From IMG/VR virus record IMGVR_UViG_3300029981_000048, positions 1-29,335 of that record: a stretch of DNA of 29,335 nucleotides. One strand, given 5' to 3'. Every line of letters starts with the position of its first letter. The stretch's first letter is position 1. A program made the position numbers and the translations under genes. Origin of the DNA: a virus. Below the pieces are notes generated by a model. That model was given only the letters and a program-made list of their open reading frames with translations, searched no databases and was not told the DNA's origin. Shown here one piece after another: positions 1-6,644 of this stretch.

Positions 1-1254
1 CCGCCCCAAGACGGCAAGTCTGAGATTGTCAGTCGCAAGTTGCCGCCCTATCTCATCGGTCGGTTCCCAGACTGGCGTATTGGCGCGTTCAGCTACTCAG
101 ACGACCTCGCCGGCCCTATGTCGCTCGACGTGCGAAGAAACCTTGCCAGCGAGCAACACGCCCGCCTGTTCCCCACATCCGACGCTCGGGCTAAGTACAC
201 AATCAACCGTGACGGCGAATTTACCTCACCGGGCGGCGACGGCAGTTATATCGGGCGGGGCGTCGGTTCGGGCGCAACGGGTCGCTCGCTCGATATTGGC
301 ATCATCGACGACCCGGTAAAGAATCAGCAGGAGGCGCTAAGTCCAACGACCAAGGAAGGACATTGGTCATGGTATCAATCCGTCTTCACGACTCGGCTAT
401 CTGAGAATTCCGGCCAGATCATCATGGCGACGAGTTGGGCCGAAGACGACTTGCCCGCCCGTATCTGCAACCAGTTCCGGGGCGATCCGCGCCTGACCAT
501 CCTGCGCTTCCCGGCGATCAATCTGCCGGGCGAGGTCGCATACGATCCGCTGCTGCCCGAGGGGGCGCTAGTTCCTGAGTTGCACAGTCTAAAGAAGCTG
601 CTCGAAACCAAAGCGACATTCAGCGACTACTGGTGGGCTGCGCTCTACCAGCAATCGCCCCGCGCTATCGGCGGTAATGTCTTCAAGGACGAGGGTATTC
701 GCTATTACTTGCCGAAAGACCTGCCGACCAAGTTCGATAAGGTGCTGGCAAGTTGGGATTGCACGTTCAAGGACACGGACGGCACCGACTTTGTTGTCGG
801 GCAGGTTTGGGGCAAGGCTGGCGCGAACAGCTATCTACTCGCCCAGGTACGCGCCCGCATGAGCTTTACTCGAACTGTGCGCGAGGTCGTTGCGCTACGT
901 GACGCTTGGCCGAAGACTCGCGAGATATTGATCGAAGACAAGGCGAACGGTCCTGCGGTCATCGATACGCTCAAGGCCAAGGTGCCCGGCCTGATACCTA
1001 TCGAACCTGACGGCTCGAAGCTCGCCCGGGCGCATGCGGTAACAAGCTATTGGGAAGCGGGGAATGTGTGGCTACCACATCCAGACTTCGCGCCTTGGGT
1101 CAAGGACTTGCTGTCAGAACTTACCGCATTCCCCGCTGCAGCCAATGACGACCAAGTCGACGCGCTGACGCAAGCGCTCCGCCGGCTCTACCCGCTCTTT
1201 AGCCGCCTCAAGATCAGTCAAGCGGCGATGGAACGGGCGATGTCGGGGCGTTAG
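1..1254 (+). CDS. terL: Phage terminase large subunit (5' end outside window)
   Basis: This is the ATP-driven DNA packaging motor with its headful nuclease, acting at the portal of the prohead. The frame is open from base 1, so the true start lies upstream; the TTG at 40 is only an internal codon. In-window residues 1-8 read PPQDGKSE, a Walker A motif. Residues 99-105 (GIIDDPV) are the Walker B/DEAD-like strand. The RNase H-fold nuclease follows, with candidate metal ligands D253 (SWDCTFKD), E312/D313 (LIEDK) and D384/D387 (NDDQVDA). The C-terminus is complete and ends in TAG at 1252-1254. The downstream portal gene supports the call. The stop overlaps the stop of a minus-strand small ORF tail to tail. 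Confidence 0.95.
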   Translation, partial: PPQDGKSEIVSRKLPPYLIGRFPDWRIGAFSYSDDLAGPMSLDVRRNLASEQHARLFPTSDARAKYTINRDGEFTSPGGDGSYIGRGVGSGATGRSLDIGIIDDPVKNQQEALSPTTKEGHWSWYQSVFTTRLSENSGQIIMATSWAEDDLPARICNQFRGDPRLTILRFPAINLPGEVAYDPLLPEGALVPELHSLKKLLETKATFSDYWWAALYQQSPRAIGGNVFKDEGIRYYLPKDLPTKFDKVLASWDCTFKDTDGTDFVVGQVWGKAGANSYLLAQVRARMSFTRTVREVVALRDAWPKTREILIEDKANGPAVIDTLKAKVPGLIPIEPDGSKLARAHAVTSYWEAGNVWLPHPDFAPWVKDLLSELTAFPAAANDDQVDALTQALRRLYPLFSRLKISQAAMERAMSGR

Positions 1255-1355
1255 AACAACGCCGGCTCAAAGTTATTCCAATCGATGTCAGCGACTCGCT
1301 GCGTGACATACTTGTAGTTCTTTGAGGGTCGTTCCCATTGCCAGCGCACGACCAA
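1251..1355 (-). CDS. Small protein, 34 aa, uncertain TTG start
   Basis: A short minus-strand frame ends in TAA (1251-1253), overlapping the terminase stop. Its peptide, containing RWQWERPSKNYKYV and ending DIDWNNFEPALF, has the aromatic and charged composition of a real phage small protein. No ATG exists in this frame. The frame is open back to a stop near 1388, and TTG at 1355 or GTG at 1349 are the only plausible starts; neither has an obvious ribosome-binding site. It may be translated from the promoter at 1628-1656, or be the remnant of a longer gene whose 5' part lies in the neighbouring frame. Function is unknown. Confidence 0.35.
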   Translation of the reverse strand: MVVRWQWERPSKNYKYVTQRVADIDWNNFEPALF

Positions 1356-1389
1356 GGATGCCGTAGCGGATTTGGGGCTTACGTTTCAT
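1288..1389 (-). CDS. Possible 33-aa ORF (MKRKPQIRYG...), alternative frame
   Basis: An ATG-initiated minus-strand frame of 33 residues overlaps the 34-aa ORF in another frame. It begins MKRKPQIRYGILGRALAMG and ends in TGA at 1288-1290. The same frame is open upstream to the stop of the 56-aa gene (1426), so the sequence SDGPERDWLTI before the methionine is also open. Either this ORF or the 34-aa one may be the genuine product, or both may be pieces of one frameshifted gene. No function can be assigned. Confidence 0.25.
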   Translation of the reverse strand: MKRKPQIRYGILGRALAMGTTLKELQVCHAASR

Positions 1390-1425
1390 GATGGTTAGCC
1401 AGTCCCTTTCGGGGCCGTCGGAGGT

Positions 1426-1596
1426 TTAGAGTTTAGGCTTGCGGGCGGTTGCGACGAATGAAACGCTAGGCTCATCTTTACGGAAGACTGAGAGCCATTC
1501 TTGCGCGGTTTCTTCAGTCACTTGACGCTCAGCTACGAAGTGATTACCGCGAGCGGCGTTAGTGCGAAGGCTCCAAAGTGTCAAGGTCTTGTTCAT
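1426..1596 (-). CDS. Small protein of unknown function, 56 aa (moron-like)
   Basis: The minus-strand ORF starts at ATG 1596 with GGAG eight bases upstream and ends with TAA at 1426-1428. The product starts MNKTLTLWSLRTNAARGNHF and contains an acidic middle part (TEETAQEWLSVFRKDEP) and a basic end (ARKPKL). No membrane segment or recognised motif is visible. It lies antisense within the late operon, between terminase and portal, and sits directly behind a strong sigma70-type promoter (1628-1656). That arrangement suggests a self-contained moron or early-expressed gene. The family is not recognised. Confidence 0.7.
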   Translation of the reverse strand: MNKTLTLWSLRTNAARGNHFVAERQVTEETAQEWLSVFRKDEPSVSFVATARKPKL

Positions 1597-1603
1597 TTCG
1601 TTT

Positions 1604-1645
1604 CTCCGTTGCGTTGTTGATGTAGTAATTATGCACTACACTATT
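1604..1645 (-). repeat. Promoter-leader repeat copy 1
   Basis: This 42-bp block matches 4207-4248 at 40 of 42 positions. On the minus strand it holds the -10 element and the untranslated leader, including the run CAACAACGCAACGGAG that ends in the ribosome-binding site. Both copies sit directly upstream of a tiny minus-strand gene, but the coding sequences behind them differ. Confidence 0.85.
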
Positions 1646-1656
1646 CACGAAGTCAA
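1628..1656 (-). promoter_or_regulatory. Sigma70-like promoter of the minus-strand small genes
   Basis: Read on the minus strand, the sequence is TTGACT (1656-1651), a 17-bp spacer, then CATAAT (1633-1628). The -10 lies inside a partial palindrome, GTAGT-N8-ACTAC, which could be an operator. About 30 bp separate the -10 from the ATG at 1596. The same architecture occurs at 4231-4259. Confidence 0.7.
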
Positions 1657-1688
1657 CAATTATTTTCAAAATTAATTATAATTATTGT

Positions 1689-3170
1689 ATGGATACTATC
1701 AAACGCCCCGTAGGACGCCCCCGCAAGCACCCCCGAACGCTCAAGGGTGACGGCTTGCGACTTGCCGCATATAAGGCCCAGACGCTCGCCAAGGACGCCG
1801 CGCCCTATACGTACCCGATCAAACCTCCTACCCTCGCGCCCGGCGTCGTTCCTAAAGGCGCACAAGCCCCCGTGATGGCAATGGACAGCAATCCGTACCA
1901 GTACGCCATGCGGGGCGGGCTTCCTGGCGGCGGCTTCCCGGGCTTTCAGTATCTCGCGCAGCTTGCCACCCGTGCCGAGTACCGGGCGTTTGCTTCGACC
2001 ATGTCGACGGAACTGACTCGTGAATGGATTGAATTTTCAGGCAGTGACGACACAGCCGACAAGATCGAAGCAATCAAGGCGGAATTCAAGCGGCTAAACG
2101 TGCGGGGCGTGATCCAAACGGCCGCAGAACACGATTGCTACTTTGGGCGCGGGCAGATATTTATTGACTTGCGGGGCCATGATCGAGAAGTGCCGCTAGT
2201 TCTCGCCCCGGCAACCGTAGCCAAGAGAAGCCTTGTACGTATCAGCGCTGTCGAAGCAGTGTGGACAACGCCCAGCGCTTACAATGCACAAGACCCGTCC
2301 GCGCCTGACTTCTACAAGCCTACTGAATGGTGGATGCTTGGACAACAGGTGCATGCCTCGCGCTTGATGACCATCGTGACCCGCCCGCTGCCTGACATTC
2401 TGAAGCCGGCGTTCAACTTCGCCGGCATGAGCCTGTCGCAACTGGCAGAGCCTTACGTTGACAATTGGCTCCGCACGCGCCAGAGCGTTGCCGACCTTAT
2501 CAACAACTTCAGTATCACGTGCCTCGCGACCAGCATGGAGCAAATCCTGCAGGGCAACGATGACGGCGCGGACCTTTTCAAGCGGGCCGACCTTTTCACG
2601 GCCATGCGTAGCAATAAGGGCTTGATGCTGCTCGACAAGGATCGCGAGGAACTCGTACAGGTCAATACGCCGCTGTCCGGACTGCACGAACTGCAGGCGC
2701 AGAGCCAAGAGCATATGTGTTCTTGCTCCAGGATGCCCGCTATCGTGCTGACGGGCATCTCGCCAAGTGGGTTGAATGCGTCCAGTGACGGCGAGATTCG
2801 AGTCTTCTACGACTGGATCGCTGCGCAGCAGACGGCCTACTGGCGCGCCCCGGTCGAGACGATTCTTGACCTTGTGCAACTGTCGTTGTTCGGTGAGATT
2901 TTCCGAGACATAACTTTTGACTTCGTACCGCTCTATCAGATGACGCCGGCGGAAGAATCCGATATTCGCGCCAAGGATGGCGTAACGGATGTTGGCTACA
3001 TCAATGCGGGCGTTGTCGATCCGTCCGAAGTGCGCGAGAAGCTAGCAAAAGACCCGACAAGCGGCTTTGACGGGCTTGACTTGTCGCTCATTATCGTGCC
3101 GCCTTCGGAGCCTGACGATATGGGTGGGGAACTGCCAGAAGAGAAGCCGAGCGATGCCGAGCAAGCCTAA
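1689..3170 (+). CDS. Phage portal protein, DUF1073 family
   Basis: A 493-aa product that should form the dodecameric portal at the head vertex, the docking site for terminase and the head-tail connectors. The central sequence (RAEYRAFASTMSTELTREWI, then AEHDCYFGRGQIFIDLRG, and later MPAIVLTGISPSGLNASSDG) matches the DUF1073 portal family. Length and position after terminase agree. Residues 5-15 (KRPVGRPRKHP) form an AT-hook-like basic motif. Some DUF1073 relatives carry a C-terminal Acb1 2H-phosphoesterase; here the protein ends in a short acidic tail with no such domain. The start at 1689 has no visible Shine-Dalgarno sequence, and the upstream 30 bases are very AT-rich. Confidence 0.9.
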   Translation: MDTIKRPVGRPRKHPRTLKGDGLRLAAYKAQTLAKDAAPYTYPIKPPTLAPGVVPKGAQAPVMAMDSNPYQYAMRGGLPGGGFPGFQYLAQLATRAEYRAFASTMSTELTREWIEFSGSDDTADKIEAIKAEFKRLNVRGVIQTAAEHDCYFGRGQIFIDLRGHDREVPLVLAPATVAKRSLVRISAVEAVWTTPSAYNAQDPSAPDFYKPTEWWMLGQQVHASRLMTIVTRPLPDILKPAFNFAGMSLSQLAEPYVDNWLRTRQSVADLINNFSITCLATSMEQILQGNDDGADLFKRADLFTAMRSNKGLMLLDKDREELVQVNTPLSGLHELQAQSQEHMCSCSRMPAIVLTGISPSGLNASSDGEIRVFYDWIAAQQTAYWRAPVETILDLVQLSLFGEIFRDITFDFVPLYQMTPAEESDIRAKDGVTDVGYINAGVVDPSEVREKLAKDPTSGFDGLDLSLIIVPPSEPDDMGGELPEEKPSDAEQA

Positions 3171-4014
3171 AGTCGCCCGGGCGACCCACGCGAACCGGGG
3201 AATCGAAAGTGCGTACCGACGGTCAATGCTCGCCCTGATTGACCAGATGAATGCGTCCGTCGAGTACTGGCTGACGGCAGGCTATCGCAAGGAGCCGCCG
3301 CGCATGGCCGCGCTTGTTGAGTATAGCTATGATGCTGATTTAGCTCTATTTTCGGGTGGCGGGCGGCACCCTATCGATGCTCGGCGCTTAGCCTTGGACG
3401 CCTCGCCCGCTCTCCACATTAAGCGCGTCCTGGCCGACCTTGCCGACCGCTGGATAAAGCGCTTTGACGAGTGGGCACCAAAGATCGCCGAGGCGTACCT
3501 GCGCGATATGTTCAAAGCGTCCGACAGTTCCATGCGTGCCGCGCTGAAGGATGCGGGCTGGACTGTTGAATTCAAGATGACACCAGCAGTGCGTGACGCA
3601 TTTCAAGCCTCGCTCGCCGAGAACGTCGGCTTGATACGTTCCATTCCCGAGCAGTATCTGGGCAAAGTCGAAGGTATCGTCATGCGGTCGTATAGCGCGG
3701 GCCGCGACTTGCAGACGATGGTTAAAGACTTGAAGGCGCTCTATCCACAAGCAGCACATCGGGCGGAATTGATAGCCAGGGACCAAAGCGGGAAGGCTAA
3801 TGCTGTCGTCAACCGGGCGCGACAATTGGAATTAGGTATTACAGAAGCCGTATGGCTTCACTCTCATGCAGGCAAGACGCCCCGCCCTGACCACGTTGCT
3901 GCGAACGGGAAGCGCTACAAGATTGCGGAAGGGTGTCTCATATCGGGCGAGTACATACAGCCGGGCGAAGAGATTAACTGCCGCTGTACGTCTCGACCAA
4001 TACTGCCGATTTAG
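3154..4014 (+). CDS. Mu gpF-like / SPP1 gp7-like head morphogenesis protein
   Basis: A minor head protein of 286 aa that probably binds the portal and is ejected or packaged with the head. The C-terminal third carries the Mu-F signature: ARDQSGKANAVVNRARQ, then a Trp in AVWLHSHAGKTPRPDH, then PGEEINCRCTSRPI. The start at ATG 3154 is chosen because AGAAGAGAAG lies just upstream and the product then begins MPSKPKVARAT; the frame stays open further upstream, but inside the portal gene. It overlaps the portal gene by 17 bp, which indicates translational coupling. Confidence 0.9.
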   Translation: MPSKPKVARATHANRGIESAYRRSMLALIDQMNASVEYWLTAGYRKEPPRMAALVEYSYDADLALFSGGGRHPIDARRLALDASPALHIKRVLADLADRWIKRFDEWAPKIAEAYLRDMFKASDSSMRAALKDAGWTVEFKMTPAVRDAFQASLAENVGLIRSIPEQYLGKVEGIVMRSYSAGRDLQTMVKDLKALYPQAAHRAELIARDQSGKANAVVNRARQLELGITEAVWLHSHAGKTPRPDHVAANGKRYKIAEGCLISGEYIQPGEEINCRCTSRPILPI

Positions 4015-4020
4015 ATCAGA

Positions 4021-4200
4021 TTAGGCGCGTACCGGTTTAGCTTTGATTGCGCCATACATGACGCTTGCTTTAAAGGCTTCAGTTCTTCTCATTTTTCTGA
4101 AAAGCTGATCCGCCAAGTCGTCAAGGTCAATTTCGACTTCGATGGTCAAGAAAACGCCGGGGCCATTTTGGTATTTGAATTGTTTAGCGATTTTGTCCAT
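4021..4200 (-). CDS. Small protein of unknown function, 59 aa (moron-like)
   Basis: Minus-strand gene starting at ATG 4200 with GGAG seven bases upstream. A longer in-frame start at 4272 exists but would lie upstream of the promoter. The product has an N-terminal strand-like stretch (GPGVFLTIEVEIDLDDLADQ) and a basic C-terminal helix (RKMRRTEAFKASV, ending KAKPVRA). No known family is recognised. It lies convergent with the Mu-F-like gene and antisense to the late operon, with its own promoter (4231-4259) that is a near copy of the one at 1628-1656. Confidence 0.7.
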   Translation of the reverse strand: MDKIAKQFKYQNGPGVFLTIEVEIDLDDLADQLFRKMRRTEAFKASVMYGAIKAKPVRA

Positions 4201-4206
4201 GGTGTT

Positions 4207-4248
4207 CTCCGTTGCGTTGTTGATGTAGTAATTATGCATTACGCTATT
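4207..4248 (-). repeat. Promoter-leader repeat copy 2
   Basis: Matches 1604-1645 at 40 of 42 positions; the two differences fall between the -10 and -35 elements. Beyond the block, the upstream sequences diverge except for the -35 hexamer. Confidence 0.85.
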
Positions 4249-4259
4249 TAACTTGTCAA
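4231..4259 (-). promoter_or_regulatory. Sigma70-like promoter of the 59-aa gene
   Basis: On the minus strand the sequence is a consensus TTGACA (4259-4254), a 17-bp spacer, then CATAAT (4236-4231). This is the best promoter match in the window. The leader to ATG 4200 is the shared repeat. Confidence 0.75.
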
Positions 4260-4294
4260 GCAGAATTTGCAAAAATGTTTCATAATTCCCACAT

Positions 4295-4317
4295 CTTTAC
4301 GGAGCGTACATCATGGG
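4295..4317 (+). repeat. Duplicated ribosome-binding-site/start cassette, copy 1
   Basis: The string ACGGAGCGTACATCATGGG and its flank match 10121-10143 at 21 of 23 positions. It supplies the Shine-Dalgarno sequence (CGGAG) and the ATG of the 60-aa gene. The second copy does the same for the 114-aa gene after the capsid gene. Confidence 0.65.
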
Positions 4318-4495
4318 CGAACTTGCCTCAGACGGACGAATGATCTATCCCAATCGAGCCGCCCAAGCCTTCGGGTACGACGGTAACGGGAAGATGACCA
4401 CAGCTACCCTCACGCAGTACGGCGCGGTGTACGTGAAAACTTACACTTGGACAAATTCGCTTCTCACCGCTCAGAGTTTGTGGGTTAAGCAATGA
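4313..4495 (+). CDS. Small conserved-looking phage protein, 60 aa
   Basis: The gene begins at ATG 4313 behind ACGGAG and ends in an ATGA overlap with the next gene. The product has the pattern FGYDGNGKMTTATLTQYGAVY, VKTYTWTN and a terminal WVKQ. This type of short beta-rich sequence occurs in small phage proteins encoded next to fibre or virion-surface proteins. Tight coupling to the SGNH-like protein downstream suggests that the two work together, perhaps as an adaptor and its enzyme. Function is not established. Confidence 0.65.
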   Translation: MGELASDGRMIYPNRAAQAFGYDGNGKMTTATLTQYGAVYVKTYTWTNSLLTAQSLWVKQ

Positions 4496-6621
4496 AACTC
4501 GATTGGGCGAAGATTTACGCGCTGTCAGGCGTTACGCCGACGGACGCGCTGAAGCAGCAAGCTGAGATTTTCAGCAAGTTCGGAATGTCGCCCACGATCA
4601 TTGCCAATCTTATCGCCTGTCTGGGAACCGGCGGCGAAGTCGCGCCCGCCCCTATTGGCATCATGGCCGCAAGTCAGGTCCCTGTCGCCATATACTCGCT
4701 GCGCAAGGTCAATCCGGCCTATGCCGGAAATTGCTGTCAGGTTCGAGACTCGGGCAACACGCTTCGCACCTTTGGATTCAACGCCAACGGCGTGATCGAC
4801 GTGAGCCTTGCGCCAACCTACGGCGACGGCGTAACTTTCACGCTTGCCTCGTTTTACGACCAGTCAGGCGGCAATCACCATTTCTCATCGACTGCTCGCC
4901 CGATCTTCAAGCTTGCGCAGATCACAACGCAGGATGGCTATTCGCTGCCGGGCATTGACTTCACGTCCAAGACGTTGAACATGGTCACGACCGACACGTT
5001 TGTAGCCGTCGGCGGCACCAACAATCTTGCGGTCCATATCATCGGGCAGACTGCCGGCTGGTCGAGCGCTGGAACGCACGCACGCGCCCCTGCGGTGTAT
5101 TCGAGCGCCAACGGCCCGATGCTTGGCTATGGCACCGCCGCTAACGGTCTTGTCTTCGGGGCGTACATGGCCTCTGGTGAGACCGTCATGTACGCCAAGC
5201 AAGGCGAGTTGCTTCTTGAAGACGGAACGCCGACGGCGGCTCGCGTGCGCAATCTTTGGTTCAATCAGCGCGGGGCGACCGTTGCTGGCGGCGCGGATAT
5301 TCGCAAGTTCTATACTGGGCGGGTGCACGGTGTTGCTGACGCCCAATCGCAGCGACTCGTCCTGGGCAATAATGGGGCGGTCAGCCAGTCGCACAACGGC
5401 ATGATCTTTGAAGTCGTCCTATACCAGAACGCTACGCCAATGGCGGATACGGAGGCGTGGGCGATAAGCTTGGGTCAGCGGCAATTCTGGGGCGCGCTTG
5501 GCGCGGCGAACTATCCGACTCGCTACTATGCTATCGGCGCGGGCCAATCGTTGATGCAGTACTATGCAACAATTGCTTCGGCAAGCACGGGCCTTCTAGC
5601 AGATTGTGCGAACCTTCGCATCTTCACACCGGCCGTAACCACGCTTCTCAATGCCGCCGGCTATCCAGACAGAGAACTGCTGGCGGCATTTGGTGCGACG
5701 GCTTATGGCGGCTCATCGGCGCTTAAAGGTGCTGGCGCGGGCACGCCAGACGGCCCTGGTGGAACGTCCTGGTTGAGTTGGGACGGCTCGACGCTGGTCA
5801 AGAAATTTTGGTGGGACCAAGACCTCGACATTCCCGGCCCTGTACTCGTCAATTGGAAAACTCAGATCGCGGCGTTCGTCGGCGCGAAGTACAACAACAC
5901 GGCGATATTGTGGGATCAAGGACAAGCTGAAGCGATCACCTTCTCGGGCGGCGAGGTTGGTTCGGTCACGATTGCAAACTGGACGCGCTGCACGCCGCTT
6001 ATCTGGGCGAACATGCGGGCCACGCTGGGCAATGCCACAATTCCCATCGTGATCCAGCCGCTCGGCCGGCAACAGGGCTACGATACGATGATGCGGACGT
6101 TGCGGCTCATTCAGAATCAATTCGCGGCCAACGATTCAACCGTGCATCTAAGCGCTGATGATCACGACTTGACGCGCCAGGACGGAGTGCATTTAGGGGC
6201 GGGACCTGCTGACCCTTACGGCTTCGATACCGCCGCTACGCGCATATCCAAAGGCTTTATTGCGCAATTTGACGCCTCCGTAAAATATACCGGCCCGTCG
6301 GTTATCTCGGCGGTACGATCCAGTACGACAAGCGTTGACGTTACGATTGGATGGGCGGCAACTGGAAGCGGAACGGACTTTACGCCGACGAGCGGAATTG
6401 TCGGATTTGAAATAACCGATGGTGGCGGAGCGCGGACTATTTCGGCAGCAGTTCGCCAATCCGCAAGCACGATTCGATTGACCGTATCGGGCGCGGCATT
6501 TAGCGGCTCAGTTTCGGTTATCCACAATCCGCAGCCGTCGGCACTCGATAGAACTTTGATGGTTATCGATAATATCGGCCTGCCGCTGGCTCCGTGCACG
6601 GCAATAATGGACATAATCTAA
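4492..6621 (+). CDS. Large virion-associated protein with LamG-like and SGNH/GDSL-hydrolase-like domains
   Basis: A 709-aa protein encoded within the capsid module. Residues about 65-330 look like an arabinofuranosidase-B-type/LamG-like beta domain: VAIYSLRKVNPAYAG near 66-80 and a YDQSGGNHHF motif near 122-131. Residues about 345-595 resemble an SGNH or sialate-O-acetylesterase-like hydrolase, with the block I motif GQS at 351-353 (S353 the candidate nucleophile), WDQGQAEA at 474-481, and D564-G-V-H567 as the C-terminal Asp-His pair. The last 110 residues form an Ig-like beta domain. The likely role is a surface-displayed esterase acting on host polysaccharide, or a capsid decoration. Secretion signals are absent. 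The start overlaps the upstream stop (ATGA). Confidence 0.75.
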   Translation: MKLDWAKIYALSGVTPTDALKQQAEIFSKFGMSPTIIANLIACLGTGGEVAPAPIGIMAASQVPVAIYSLRKVNPAYAGNCCQVRDSGNTLRTFGFNANGVIDVSLAPTYGDGVTFTLASFYDQSGGNHHFSSTARPIFKLAQITTQDGYSLPGIDFTSKTLNMVTTDTFVAVGGTNNLAVHIIGQTAGWSSAGTHARAPAVYSSANGPMLGYGTAANGLVFGAYMASGETVMYAKQGELLLEDGTPTAARVRNLWFNQRGATVAGGADIRKFYTGRVHGVADAQSQRLVLGNNGAVSQSHNGMIFEVVLYQNATPMADTEAWAISLGQRQFWGALGAANYPTRYYAIGAGQSLMQYYATIASASTGLLADCANLRIFTPAVTTLLNAAGYPDRELLAAFGATAYGGSSALKGAGAGTPDGPGGTSWLSWDGSTLVKKFWWDQDLDIPGPVLVNWKTQIAAFVGAKYNNTAILWDQGQAEAITFSGGEVGSVTIANWTRCTPLIWANMRATLGNATIPIVIQPLGRQQGYDTMMRTLRLIQNQFAANDSTVHLSADDHDLTRQDGVHLGAGPADPYGFDTAATRISKGFIAQFDASVKYTGPSVISAVRSSTTSVDVTIGWAATGSGTDFTPTSGIVGFEITDGGGARTISAAVRQSASTIRLTVSGAAFSGSVSVIHNPQPSALDRTLMVIDNIGLPLAPCTAIMDII

Positions 6622-6644
6622 AAATAGTCTCATAATTCGCAATC

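Noticed and set aside
4273-4290. CATAAT before the 60-aa gene (and a similar TCATAATTCGC before 6645) as plus-strand promoters
   Set aside because: No acceptable -35 element lies 16-18 bases upstream in either place.
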